A DNA stretch of 64,000 bases from contig JACMNQ010000057.1 in NCBI GenBank assembly GCA_014378465.1, forward strand, positions 1 through 64,000, in the 5' to 3' direction. This stretch comes from Oligoflexia bacterium (lineage in GTDB: Bacteria; Bdellovibrionota; UBA1018). Shown in pieces: positions 36,550 through 45,761 of this stretch. Numbering within the stretch: position 1 is the first letter of the stretch; each line of letters starts with the position of its first letter. Both the position numbers and the translations under genes were made by a program. The notes below the pieces were generated by a model. That model was not told where the DNA came from. It did no database searches and worked only from the letters and a program-made list of their open reading frames with translations.

Positions 36550-38289
36550 ATGAGCACGAACCCACCTTCCAATTTCGCAATGGTGAGTCACCCTTCCTTC
36601 CGGTTGGGTGACCTTCTCCTGAAGCACACTTCACTGACCGAAGTTCAGCTCGGTGAAGCGCTTGAAATCCAGCAGAATGAAGGCGGCCTTCTCGGAGAGA
36701 TTCTCGTCCGCAAGAACATGATCCTGCCTCACGAAATCATGAGGGCACTCTGCCTGCAGCTTGGCATCAGTTTCATCGAGGATCTGAAAGCCAACGAAAT
36801 CGACCCCAAGCTTGTGTCCAACATTCCGATCAACTACGCAAAGACCAAGGAAATCATCCCGATCTCCCTCGAAACGGACGCGCTCGGAAAAGAAACTCTT
36901 GTGGTGGCGGTCTCTGACCCCTTCAACGAGAGCATCGTGGATGACCTGCAGGTGCTCACGAGCCAGAATATCCGCATCGCCGTCAGCACGAGCATGCGAA
37001 TCCAGGACGCCATCAACCGCGTTTATGAGCGCAGCAATTCGAACCTGGTTGGCCAGATCGAAGGAGCTTTCGAGGAGACTTACGATCTCGAGGGACCGAT
37101 CGACATTCTCGAAGCGACCGAAGACGACGCCCCGGTCATCAAGTTCGTGAATTCGCTCCTCTTCAGAGCCGTGAAGGAAAAAGCTTCCGACATTCACATT
37201 GAGCCTTTTGAGAAGGAATTCGTGGTCCGGTACCGCGTCGATGGCGTTCTCTACGACATCATTCGTCAACCTCGTCGCGCCTATGCCGCCATCTCCTCGC
37301 GCATCAAGGTCATGGGGGAACTCGACATCGCTGAAAAGCGCATGCCCCAGGATGGACGCATCAAGATCAAGATCGCCGGCAAAGACATTGATATTCGCCT
37401 TTCGACGGTTCCCACCGTTCACGGTGAGCGCGTGGTCATGCGTATTCTCGAGCAGACCAATACGGTCCTCACGCTCGAACAACTGGGATTCAACGAAAAG
37501 AACCGCAAGGTCATCGAGAAGATGATTTTCAGCAAGCACGGAATCATCCTGGTCACGGGCCCCACCGGCAGCGGCAAATCCACCACCCTCTCAGCCTGCC
37601 TGATCAAACTCAACAGTCCCGAGCGCAACATCCTGACGGTCGAAGATCCGGTCGAGTATCAGATTCACGGCATCAACCAGGTCCAGGTCAATACCAAGAT
37701 CGAACTGACTTTCGCGCGCGCGCTTCGCGCCTTTCTTCGTCAGAATCCCGACATCATCATGGTCGGGGAAATTCGAGACAGGGAAACCGCCGAAATCGCG
37801 ATCAGCGCTTCGCTCACCGGACATCTGGTGCTTTCAACTCTGCATACCAATGACGCCGCTGGCGCCGCCACCCGACTCATCGATATGGGCGTCGAACCGT
37901 TCATGGTCGCAAGCTCCGTGCTCGGGATCATCGCGCAGCGACTGATTCGCAAAGTCTGCATGAAGTGCCGTGAAGCTCACATCCCGAGTGCCTTTGAAAT
38001 GCAGGAACTTGGATTGACTCAGTTGCCTCCCGATGCCAAAATTTATCGCGGAGTCGGATGTCCAAGCTGTTCACAGAGCGGTTACTCCGGTCGTACCGTG
38101 ATTCATGAGCTTCTGATCGTCGATGACACCGTCAGAAGCATGATCGTGAAACGGACCGACGGAAATCTGATCAAGAAGGCGGGCATCGCCGCCGGAATGA
38201 TGACTTTGCGCGAAGACGGAATGAACAAGGTATTTGCCGGAATGACCACAATCGAAGAACTGATGCGTGCAACGCATTCTGAGGTCTGA
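36550..38289 (+). CDS. gspE: Type II secretion ATPase GspE
   Basis: 579 residues, the assembly motor at the cytoplasmic face. The N-terminus holds an MshEN-type domain (LGDLLLKHTSLTEVQLGEAL), and the ATPase core has Walker A GPTGSGKST at 337-345, the Asp box (TVEDPVEYQ), the Walker-B-like NPDIIMVGEIRD and the His box (GHLVLSTLHTND). Four cysteines at 470, 473, 504 and 507 (CMKC and CPSC) form the zinc site. ATG 36550 has AAGGAAAAGA upstream; the frame is open earlier inside gspD but out of phase with it. Confidence 0.96.
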   Translation: MSTNPPSNFAMVSHPSFRLGDLLLKHTSLTEVQLGEALEIQQNEGGLLGEILVRKNMILPHEIMRALCLQLGISFIEDLKANEIDPKLVSNIPINYAKTKEIIPISLETDALGKETLVVAVSDPFNESIVDDLQVLTSQNIRIAVSTSMRIQDAINRVYERSNSNLVGQIEGAFEETYDLEGPIDILEATEDDAPVIKFVNSLLFRAVKEKASDIHIEPFEKEFVVRYRVDGVLYDIIRQPRRAYAAISSRIKVMGELDIAEKRMPQDGRIKIKIAGKDIDIRLSTVPTVHGERVVMRILEQTNTVLTLEQLGFNEKNRKVIEKMIFSKHGIILVTGPTGSGKSTTLSACLIKLNSPERNILTVEDPVEYQIHGINQVQVNTKIELTFARALRAFLRQNPDIIMVGEIRDRETAEIAISASLTGHLVLSTLHTNDAAGAATRLIDMGVEPFMVASSVLGIIAQRLIRKVCMKCREAHIPSAFEMQELGLTQLPPDAKIYRGVGCPSCSQSGYSGRTVIHELLIVDDTVRSMIVKRTDGNLIKKAGIAAGMMTLREDGMNKVFAGMTTIEELMRATHSEV

Positions 38290-38294
38290 ACTGA

Positions 38295-39512
38295 ATGCCG
38301 CCTCTCTATGACTACAAAGCCTATGCAGTGGATGGCAAAGCCACCAAGGGCATCGTCGAAGCCGAAAATCAGAAGGCCGCGCGCCAGAAGCTCAAGAAGC
38401 AGTCTCTCGCCGTATTCGAGATCTACGAGAAGTCCGTGGCCCGACAGGCCGCCCAGAACAGCGTCCCTTTTTTCGGCAACCGCGTGAGTGGCAAGGAAAT
38501 CTCCCTGATGACTCGTCAGCTGGCGAGTCTCGTGAAAGCGAACATCCCGCTCGTCGACGCCCTCAATGCGCTTGTGGAGCAGAGTGAAACGCCTGCTCTG
38601 AAGGTCGTGCTCGCTCAGACTCGTCAGGATGTGAATGAAGGTCTCAGCCTTGGAAAGGCCATGGCCAAGCACCCCAAGGTCTTTGACACCATCTTCGTGA
38701 ACATGATCGAAGCCGGTGAAAGTTCCGGCACGCTCGGGCTGGTTCTGGTCCGACTCGCCGAACTCAAGGAAGCTCAGATGAGACTCCGGAGCAAAGTCGT
38801 CAGTGGCATGACCTATCCCGCTCTCATGATGGGTGTCGCCAGTCTCCTCATGATCGGGATTTTCACCTTCGTCATCCCGCAGCTGACGAAGGTCTTCGTC
38901 TCGATGAACAAACCCCTGCCTCCCTCGACGAAGGCGCTCATGTTCGTCAGTGATACCCTGATCACCTACTGGTATATTTTTCTCACGGCGTTCGTCTTCT
39001 CGGTCTGGTCGTTTCTCAAATTCATCAAGTCTCCCGCCGGCATCCCGAAGTGGGACGCCTTCAAGCTCAAGGCGCCGATCGTCGGACCCCTGATCCGGAT
39101 GATCGCGATCACCCGCTTCGCCACGACCATGGCGACTCTGCTCGGGAGCGGCGTTCCGATCCTGGGGGCGATGATCATCGCGCGAAATCTCGTCGGCAAC
39201 TCCCTGATCGCGAACGCGATCAGCAAGGCCCGCGAAAACATCACGGAAGGTCAGTCGATCGCTGAGCCCCTGCGCAAGAGCGGGCAGTTTCCGCCTCTGG
39301 TGATTCACATGATCTCCATCGGTGAAAAGACCGGTGAACTGCCGGAGATGCTGAAGAACGTCGCCGAAACCTACGAAGAACAGGTCAATAACCGCATCGA
39401 AGGGATGACTGCTCTTCTTGAGCCGATCATGATCATCGGAATGGGCGGCATGGTCGGTTTCATCGTCATGACCGTCTTCATCCCGCTTTTGGAAATCAGT
39501 AACGTCAATTGA
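38295..39512 (+). CDS. gspF: Type II secretion inner-membrane platform protein GspF
   Basis: 405 residues with two T2SSF repeats and three membrane segments (near residues 175-195, 220-240 and the C-terminal 375-400). The N-terminus PLYDYKAYAVDGKATKGIVE is the usual GspF start, and MTRQLASLVKANIPLVDAL and ITRFATTMATLLGSGVPILG mark the two repeats. GspF couples the ATPase to pseudopilin assembly. It starts six bases after gspE. Confidence 0.96.
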   Translation: MPPLYDYKAYAVDGKATKGIVEAENQKAARQKLKKQSLAVFEIYEKSVARQAAQNSVPFFGNRVSGKEISLMTRQLASLVKANIPLVDALNALVEQSETPALKVVLAQTRQDVNEGLSLGKAMAKHPKVFDTIFVNMIEAGESSGTLGLVLVRLAELKEAQMRLRSKVVSGMTYPALMMGVASLLMIGIFTFVIPQLTKVFVSMNKPLPPSTKALMFVSDTLITYWYIFLTAFVFSVWSFLKFIKSPAGIPKWDAFKLKAPIVGPLIRMIAITRFATTMATLLGSGVPILGAMIIARNLVGNSLIANAISKARENITEGQSIAEPLRKSGQFPPLVIHMISIGEKTGELPEMLKNVAETYEEQVNNRIEGMTALLEPIMIIGMGGMVGFIVMTVFIPLLEISNVN

Positions 39513-39544
39513 AGCAGTACTTTCACACTAAGGAGAATCCCCGA

Positions 39545-40036
39545 ATGAACATCATCACCCACCTTCACCGGCTCAACGAGAAACTCGACCAGAAGGTCGC
39601 CCTCCGAGCGGCACGCGACAATCGCGGTTTCACTCTGACGGAAATGCTCGTCGTGATCGCGATCATTGGTGTGCTCGGCACGATCGTGACTCAGAATCTG
39701 ATGGGCAAGCTGGCCCGCGCGAAAGTCGACACGACGAAGAATCAGATGCGCCAGGTCGGCGTGATTCTGGATGATTACAAACGCGAGTGCGGCTTCTATC
39801 CAACCACTCCTGATCAGGGCCTCGAAGCCCTCCTGGCCAAACCGACGGCAGGTCGCGAGTGCAAGAACTACGATCCCGAAGGCTACATCAAGGGCAAGAA
39901 ACTTCCCAAGGATGGTTGGGGCAATGACTTCAATTATGAATCCGACGGCAACAAGTACGCCCTGAAATCCCTGGGTGCAGATGGCAAGGAAGGCGGAGAT
40001 GACGTCAACAAGGACATCACTTCTGACGACATTTAA
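39545..40036 (+). CDS. gspG: Major pseudopilin GspG
   Basis: 163 residues. A prepilin site RG^FTLTEMLVVIA with cleavage after Gly 28 and Glu at +5, and a C-terminal domain with DDYKRECGFYPTTPDQGLEA and GWGNDFNY, typical of GspG including its calcium-loop region. The leader is unusually long (28 residues). The start has AAGGAG ten bases upstream. It is the main subunit of the pseudopilus. Confidence 0.95.
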   Translation: MNIITHLHRLNEKLDQKVALRAARDNRGFTLTEMLVVIAIIGVLGTIVTQNLMGKLARAKVDTTKNQMRQVGVILDDYKRECGFYPTTPDQGLEALLAKPTAGRECKNYDPEGYIKGKKLPKDGWGNDFNYESDGNKYALKSLGADGKEGGDDVNKDITSDDI

Positions 40037-40069
40037 ATCGGCATTCGGACCACTCACGCGAAGCAACCT

Positions 40070-40705
40070 ATGAAACCTCTCAGTCGATCACGCACTTCCC
40101 GCCTTCACGCTTCGGACCAGGGTTTCACCCTGATCGAAATGCTGGTGGTGATTGCGCTGATCGGACTGATCGGACTCTTCGCGATCCCGAGCATCAGCGG
40201 CGTTTTCAAACTGTCGCTCGGCACCGCGACTCGCGAAATGGCCTCCGTCATCAAGGAGACCTACAACTCCACCGCCATGACCAAAAAAGTCCACCGCCTC
40301 GTTTATGACTTCAAGGCCGGGCAGTACTGGGTCGAGTCCGGCCCCGAGAGCCTGCTCCTCGATACGGCGGATACCCGGCAGAAGGAAGAGCGCCGGAGAC
40401 GCTTCACCAAGCCCAACGAGAAGGAAGAGCCTTCCGCTTTCACACTCGACAAGTCCGTGACCCGGAAGAAGCTCACGCTTCCTCGCGGTGTCGAATTCGA
40501 AGATGTCGTCACGGAACAGACCAAGGAACCCCTGACTGAAGGAAAAGGCTACACCCACTTCTTTCCCCACGGAATCATCGAGCAGACGGTCATCCACCTC
40601 AAGGATAACGCCAACCATCACGTCACGCTGGTCATCCAGCCCCTCGTCGGACGAACTCACCTCATCGAACGCTACGTCAAGGCCGAGGAGGCCGTCGTCC
40701 AGTGA
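40070..40705 (+). CDS. gspH: Minor pseudopilin GspH
   Basis: 211 residues. Prepilin site QG^FTLIEMLVV after Gly 18, then GLFAIPSISGVFKLSLGTAT and MASVIKETYNST as in GspH/FimT. The charged middle (TRQKEERRRRFTKPNEKEE) is longer than usual. It is a minor pseudopilin of the tip complex. The end overlaps the GTG of gspI by four bases. Confidence 0.9.
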   Translation: MKPLSRSRTSRLHASDQGFTLIEMLVVIALIGLIGLFAIPSISGVFKLSLGTATREMASVIKETYNSTAMTKKVHRLVYDFKAGQYWVESGPESLLLDTADTRQKEERRRRFTKPNEKEEPSAFTLDKSVTRKKLTLPRGVEFEDVVTEQTKEPLTEGKGYTHFFPHGIIEQTVIHLKDNANHHVTLVIQPLVGRTHLIERYVKAEEAVVQ

Positions 40706-41268
40706 AGTGCACTTTGAACGCACTGAGAATGCCTTCCCTTCTCCGTTCCAATTCCGGCTTCACGCTGCTGGAAACGATGATCGCGATGACGATCATGCTG
40801 ATGGCCTTCGCGTCCATTCTGATGGTGGAGTCCTCCAGCGTCCGGACCTCGGCCAAAGCCAAACAGATGAATGTCGTCGCGATGCTCGCTCGCAACGAGA
40901 TGGTCAAATTCGAAAACGATTTTGAGGGCAAACCCTTCGCCGAAGTCAAAAAGGATGAAACCGGGCAGTTCAAGCCCCCTTTTCAGGATTACACCTGGGT
41001 GCACACGGTTCGCGAAATGAAGTTTCCTGCCATGAACATGAGTGGCGGCGGCGGGACCGCGAAATCCGGCACCAGTGGTGACAAAGTGGATACCGGCGGC
41101 ACGGATCAGATCGCGGAACTCCTCACCAAACTCATCACGCAGTATTTTTCTGATGCCATTCGTGAGGCAACTGTCACGATCAAATGGAAACGCGGAGCCA
41201 GCGAACAGAGCTTCTCCGTATCAACTTACTGGGTGGACCTGAATCATGAATTCAAATTCACCGAGTAA
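40702..41268 (+). CDS. gspI: Minor pseudopilin GspI
   Basis: 188 residues. Prepilin site SG^FTLLETMIAMTI after Gly 19, then a domain with MLARNEMVKFENDFEGKPF as in GspI, and a Gly/Ser-rich insert (MSGGGGTAKSGTSGDK). The GTG start overlaps gspH, and the end overlaps gspJ by 23 bp in another frame. GspI nucleates the tip complex with J and K. Confidence 0.9.
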   Translation: MKCTLNALRMPSLLRSNSGFTLLETMIAMTIMLMAFASILMVESSSVRTSAKAKQMNVVAMLARNEMVKFENDFEGKPFAEVKKDETGQFKPPFQDYTWVHTVREMKFPAMNMSGGGGTAKSGTSGDKVDTGGTDQIAELLTKLITQYFSDAIREATVTIKWKRGASEQSFSVSTYWVDLNHEFKFTE

Positions 41269-42070
41269 GGGTCTGCTCCGCACCGCAGGCTTCACATTGA
41301 TCGAAGTGCTCATTGCCATCACCTTGCTCGTCGTGATCAGCCTGGCGATCTACCAGGCGACGACTCAGACTTACAAATTGCGGGACACGCTGATGAATGA
41401 AGGCGACTTCCATAATGGGATTCGCCTTTCGATGGCCATCATGGAACGAGACGTTTCTCAGATCTTCAGTCCCACGATCATGCTGCCACCGAAGAAGCCG
41501 GACAAGAATGCCGCTCTTCCCGGACAGAATGCGCCACTCGATCCTGAACTTGAGCAGATCGTGAACTCGGATCTGGGGCGCACGACGCAATTCTGGCTCG
41601 GCATGACGGACAAGACCGGAGTTCGCGCCTCCCGATTTGACGGCACGGCCAACAGCATGAGTTTCATTTCGCTCTCCCACGTCCGAGTGTACAAGGAATC
41701 TCCCGAATCCGAGATCACCAAAGTCACCTATGAGCTCCGCGATGACCCGACCCCGGACAAGAAGGAGTCCACCAAGATGCTCGTCAAGATCGAAGACACG
41801 AATGCCTTTGATGATGAAAGCAAAAAGACCACTTACCAGCGCGTTCTGCCCCTGCTTCGCGGCATTCGCAAGATGTCCTTTCGCTACTACCGCAAGGAAA
41901 AGCAGGAATGGTTCACGTCTTTCACAAACGACAAGGACGATCTCCGGGGAAAATTTCCGGACATGATCGAAGTGAGCCTCGAGGCCATCGGCCCGTCCCG
42001 CATGTTCTTTGAAGGCAATTTCATTTTCAAACCGGAGATCCCTCTCAATGGCCTCAATCCAAGCTACTAG
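41246..42070 (+). CDS. gspJ: Minor pseudopilin GspJ
   Basis: 274 residues. Prepilin site AG^FTLIEVLIAITLL after Gly 15, followed by SLAIYQATTQTYKLRDTLMN and IRLSMAIMERDVSQIFSPT. FRYYRKEKQEWFTSF lies in the C-terminal GspJ domain. It overlaps both gspI (23 bp) and gspK (23 bp), showing a tightly coupled operon. Confidence 0.9.
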   Translation: MNSNSPSKGLLRTAGFTLIEVLIAITLLVVISLAIYQATTQTYKLRDTLMNEGDFHNGIRLSMAIMERDVSQIFSPTIMLPPKKPDKNAALPGQNAPLDPELEQIVNSDLGRTTQFWLGMTDKTGVRASRFDGTANSMSFISLSHVRVYKESPESEITKVTYELRDDPTPDKKESTKMLVKIEDTNAFDDESKKTTYQRVLPLLRGIRKMSFRYYRKEKQEWFTSFTNDKDDLRGKFPDMIEVSLEAIGPSRMFFEGNFIFKPEIPLNGLNPSY

Positions 42071-43427
42071 AAAACGTGGCTCGGAAGAGCCAGAAAATCA
42101 GGCGTCAAACCAGGCGTCAAACCAGTCGGGCATCGCGCTCTTCATGGTGCTTTCAGCGATCACGATCCTTTCCCTGCTCGTGACTGAATTCACTTACGTG
42201 ACTCAGGTGAACTCGCGCATGGCCTTTGACAGCCTCGACCAGATCAAAGCCCACTACCTGGCCAAGAGCGGACTCAAACTTTCACTTCTGCGACTCAAGG
42301 CCTACCAACAGGTGGTGGCCTATGCCGGCAAACAGACCGGCGGCAATGCGGGAGCTCAGGCTGCGGTCCCCAAGCAGATCATCGAGAAGATCTGGAGTTT
42401 CCCTTTCTTCTACCCGATCCCGACCAATCTGCCCGGGATGTCCATGACACAGAAGGATTCGATCACCAAGTTCCAGAAAGAGTCAGGACTCGAAGGACGA
42501 TTCTCCGCCGCCATCGAATCGGAATCCTCCAAATTCAACATCAACTCCTTCCTGCCGACTTTCGCCGCGATTGATCCGGTACCGGGTCCATCAGCCAGTC
42601 CGACCGCACCTCCAGCCGGGGGTGGACCCGGTGCGGCACCGTCGCCCGCGCCACTGCCGAGCTTCAATCCTGAAACCGCTCGCAAGAATCTGACCGAGTA
42701 TTTCGGCAAACTCATCGAGAACAAGATTCAGGCGGATCCTGATTTCGCGACCGAGTACCGCGATTTTCGACTCGAGGATTTCATGGACAACGTCTTCACC
42801 TGGGGCGATCACGCGTACGCGCCAAAGACGTCCGGAGGGCGCCAGGTCATTCCCTTCAAGAAGGGCCCGTTCTATTCCGTCACCGAGCTTCACATGATCA
42901 ACCCGATCGATGACGGTCTTTACGAACTCTTCTCACCCAACCTGACCGCAAGCACGACTTCGGGCATCAATCTCAATTCGATGAAAGCTCCGACGCTTCG
43001 CGCCTTCGTACCCGGCATGGCGGACGAAGAGGTCAAGGAGTTCTTCGAATTCCGCGATGACCCGGCTGAGGATCATTCCTTCAAGAAGGAAGACGAATTT
43101 TTTGACTACCTGAAGACCAAAGTCGGCATCTTTCGCGGTGACGCCAAGGAAGTGACTCGCTTCAAGGATGAGCTGACCAAGCGAAACGTCCGTTTCGTGA
43201 CGGAGGAGAACGTTTTCAAGATCACGGTCCAGGCGCAGGTCAATCAGGCCAGCCGATTGATCGAAGCCTGGGTGACGCTCGATCCGAAGGACGATACTGC
43301 GGCTCCTCCACCGGGAGGCGCGGCTGCGAATGATCCGAAAAATCCGCTCTATCAGGGATTCAATCCGGCAGGGAACACCCCCATTCCTAATGCTGGCCTC
43401 CGAATTACCTTTATGAGACTATTGTAG
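42048..43427 (+). CDS. gspK: Minor pseudopilin GspK
   Basis: 459 residues, the large pseudopilin capping the tip. The prepilin-like site SG^IALFMVLSAITILSL lacks Glu at +5, as is normal for GspK. A 12-bp duplication gives NQASNQAS just before it. A Pro/Ala-rich loop (GPSASPTAPPAGGGPGAAP) and FRDDPAEDH follow, and SAM-like helices (LRAFVPGMADEEVKEFFEFR) fit the family. ATG 42048 is preferred; an in-frame earlier ATG at 42009 would overlap gspJ more. Confidence 0.88.
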   Translation: MASIQATRKRGSEEPENQASNQASNQSGIALFMVLSAITILSLLVTEFTYVTQVNSRMAFDSLDQIKAHYLAKSGLKLSLLRLKAYQQVVAYAGKQTGGNAGAQAAVPKQIIEKIWSFPFFYPIPTNLPGMSMTQKDSITKFQKESGLEGRFSAAIESESSKFNINSFLPTFAAIDPVPGPSASPTAPPAGGGPGAAPSPAPLPSFNPETARKNLTEYFGKLIENKIQADPDFATEYRDFRLEDFMDNVFTWGDHAYAPKTSGGRQVIPFKKGPFYSVTELHMINPIDDGLYELFSPNLTASTTSGINLNSMKAPTLRAFVPGMADEEVKEFFEFRDDPAEDHSFKKEDEFFDYLKTKVGIFRGDAKEVTRFKDELTKRNVRFVTEENVFKITVQAQVNQASRLIEAWVTLDPKDDTAAPPPGGAAANDPKNPLYQGFNPAGNTPIPNAGLRITFMRLL

Positions 43428-43433
43428 GTAACC

Positions 43434-45107
43434 ATGCGAATACTTGGCATCGATATCGGAACCACGAGTGTGAAGGCAGTTGAACTGGACGCGGGCTTTG
43501 GCCGCTTCGAGATCCACGAGTACCATGAACTCAAGATCGAAGAAGGTCGGAATCCGAATGATGCGGCCAGAAGCCTCATCCTTGCCCTCCCTCAGGCACC
43601 GGACCGCGTGATCACCGCGATACGCACGAACCGTGTCACTTTCAGAAATCTTCAGCTCCCGACTCGCGATAAAAAAGCCATTCAGGCCAGCATCGGGTTT
43701 GAACTGGATGATGATCTTCCGTTCTCGCTCGAAGACGCCGCTTACGATTACACCGTACTGTCGCAGGTGGGTCCACAGACTCAGGTGCATGTCGCCGCGA
43801 CTCTGCGCAAGAACATCGAGCTTCAGATCGCGCAGCTGAATGCTTCAGACATCGACCCCGAAGTCATCACGACTGAAACCTGGGCGTACCGCACTCTTCT
43901 CAACAGGATCGTGCCACCGACGGCGCAGGAAAATCCGATCATCCTGATTCAGATGGGAGCTTCTCACACCACTCTCTACGCTCACTGGAAAGGTTTTCCG
44001 GTCATGGCCCGCGAACTGGCGTGGGGCGGAAATGATCTGACGCTCGCGATTTCAAAGAAGTATGGAATCACGACGGAAGCGGCTGAAAAAGCGAAGCTCG
44101 ACAACGGCTTCGTTCTCGCTCCTTCGCAGCACGCGCAGGCGACTCCGGAACAGGAAGAATTTTCAAACGCTCTTCATGAGACGCTTCTCGACCTGCTTCG
44201 TGAAATCCGTCAGGCGAATCTCGTCTGCAAGAACATCACTTCGAACAAGATCAGCTCGATTTACCTCGCTGGCGGCACTGCTCTGCTTCCGGGCCTGGCC
44301 GGCATGCTCGCAGAAGAATTGCAGATTTCGGTGCACCCGGTCCATGCCCTGAGTCGCATCGCCACTTCAGGCGTGACCTATTCAGAACACACGGATGCGG
44401 CTTTCGCTCTCGCCGTGGCCAATGCACTCTGCGTCGTCGGTGCCGAACGCTCAACTTCAATCAATCTGCGAAAAGGTGACCTCGCGAAAAAGGGAACCTC
44501 CAGCGAGTTGAGTCTCGGATCCCTCAAGCGCCCGCTTCAGGGGCTTGCGATCGTCGCAAGCCTCATGCTCCTGAGTCTCGTGGTGCAGAATCAGATCTAC
44601 ACCACACGCCTGCAGGAGACTGACAAACAGCTCGAAAAGAGCGTGAAGTCCTTTTTCGGTCAGGTTTCCGGCAGCGCCCTTCGCACTTACATGTCCAACA
44701 CTTCAAGTCTTCGTTCTTCCGTCACCAAGGAATTGAACAAGCAGAAAACCATCAGCAAACTGGTCGGGCCCAATCAGATGAGTCCTCTGAATTACCTTCA
44801 GGAACTCTCTCGCACGATTCCCCAGGACGTCGTGCTGGACATGATGCACTATCAGGTCGGTGCCGCACCCACCGCGACTTACGCCATCCCCGGCGAAAAG
44901 TCCGTCGAGAAGACCGCCAATCTCAGCTTTCTCGTATCCAATCCGCAGATGGCCGAAAAGCTTGCGACTCTGACCGCCACGAAAATGAACGCCATGCAGC
45001 GCTCGAAAATTGAAGAAGTCCCGGCTGCGGACGGTTCCAAGCGCTGGAAAATCACTTTCACCGGGATCACCCCCGATGAAGCTTACGGAGCCTCTTATGG
45101 AAAATAA
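43434..45107 (+). CDS. gspL: GspL with a PilM-type actin-like domain
   Basis: 557 residues. The first 350 are a PilM/FtsA-like ATPase fold: GIDIGTTSVKAVELD at residues 5-19, IILIQMGASHTTLYA, RELAWGGNDLTLAI and IYLAGGTALLPGLAGML. A membrane segment (residues 363-383) and a periplasmic PilN-like part (LNYLQELSRTIPQDVVLDMM) follow. GspL recruits the GspE ATPase to the membrane; here it reads as PilM and PilN of the type IV pilus joined in one chain. It overlaps gspM by 11 bp. Confidence 0.85.
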   Translation: MRILGIDIGTTSVKAVELDAGFGRFEIHEYHELKIEEGRNPNDAARSLILALPQAPDRVITAIRTNRVTFRNLQLPTRDKKAIQASIGFELDDDLPFSLEDAAYDYTVLSQVGPQTQVHVAATLRKNIELQIAQLNASDIDPEVITTETWAYRTLLNRIVPPTAQENPIILIQMGASHTTLYAHWKGFPVMARELAWGGNDLTLAISKKYGITTEAAEKAKLDNGFVLAPSQHAQATPEQEEFSNALHETLLDLLREIRQANLVCKNITSNKISSIYLAGGTALLPGLAGMLAEELQISVHPVHALSRIATSGVTYSEHTDAAFALAVANALCVVGAERSTSINLRKGDLAKKGTSSELSLGSLKRPLQGLAIVASLMLLSLVVQNQIYTTRLQETDKQLEKSVKSFFGQVSGSALRTYMSNTSSLRSSVTKELNKQKTISKLVGPNQMSPLNYLQELSRTIPQDVVLDMMHYQVGAAPTATYAIPGEKSVEKTANLSFLVSNPQMAEKLATLTATKMNAMQRSKIEEVPAADGSKRWKITFTGITPDEAYGASYGK

Positions 45108-45723
45108 TTCCAAACTGAGTCAGATTCTTTCTCAGATCAGTGACAAAATCAGCGAACAGGCCTGGCTTCAGCAGATCAAATCCAAATGGGATGAACTTGA
45201 TCCTCGTGCCCGCCTTTACACCGGTCTTGGCCTCGCGGTCGGCAGCGTCGTGCTCACGCTCGCTTTCCTTCTCACGTCCTTTCTCAATGTCCGGGCTCAG
45301 AAGAAGGAACTGGCTGAAAAGCAGGACCTCGTGCAGCTCATTCAGACGGCGAATGATGAAATGCGGGTGATCCGGGCCTCCGGCGCCGGACGTTTCTCAG
45401 GCAAGTCGGAGGGTGACTCCGCTCCCTGGAATCCGTACTTTGAATCCACTGCGGATGCCGCCGGCATCGCCAAGGAAAATGTCGCGGTTGGCGCCGAAAA
45501 AGTCGCCCCTGCCGCGACTGGAGCCACTGCTTCCTTCAAAGAATCCCTGATTGACGTGAATTTGAAGAAAGTGAACATCAAACAGGTCGTTCGCTACGCA
45601 GTCGGACTGGAGAACGGTTCACGCCCGGTGAAACTTCGCAATCTGACGATCGACACTCAGCCTGATCTCAGTGGCTACCTCGACGCCACCCTCGCCGTGT
45701 CCGCTTTCTCCGAAAAGAAGTGA
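45097..45723 (+). CDS. gspM: Type II secretion protein GspM
   Basis: 208 residues. A short cytoplasmic part (WLQQIKSKWDELDPRARLYT) is followed by a membrane segment (GLGLAVGSVVLTLAFLLTSF), a coiled coil (AQKKELAEKQDLVQLI) and a ferredoxin-like C-terminal domain. Size, topology and position between L and N support GspM/PilO. The ATG lies inside the end of gspL. Confidence 0.8.
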   Translation: MENNSKLSQILSQISDKISEQAWLQQIKSKWDELDPRARLYTGLGLAVGSVVLTLAFLLTSFLNVRAQKKELAEKQDLVQLIQTANDEMRVIRASGAGRFSGKSEGDSAPWNPYFESTADAAGIAKENVAVGAEKVAPAATGATASFKESLIDVNLKKVNIKQVVRYAVGLENGSRPVKLRNLTIDTQPDLSGYLDATLAVSAFSEKK

Positions 45724-45761
45724 TGAAACGAAGTGATTGAAATTCCACGGAGAGCCGCCCC

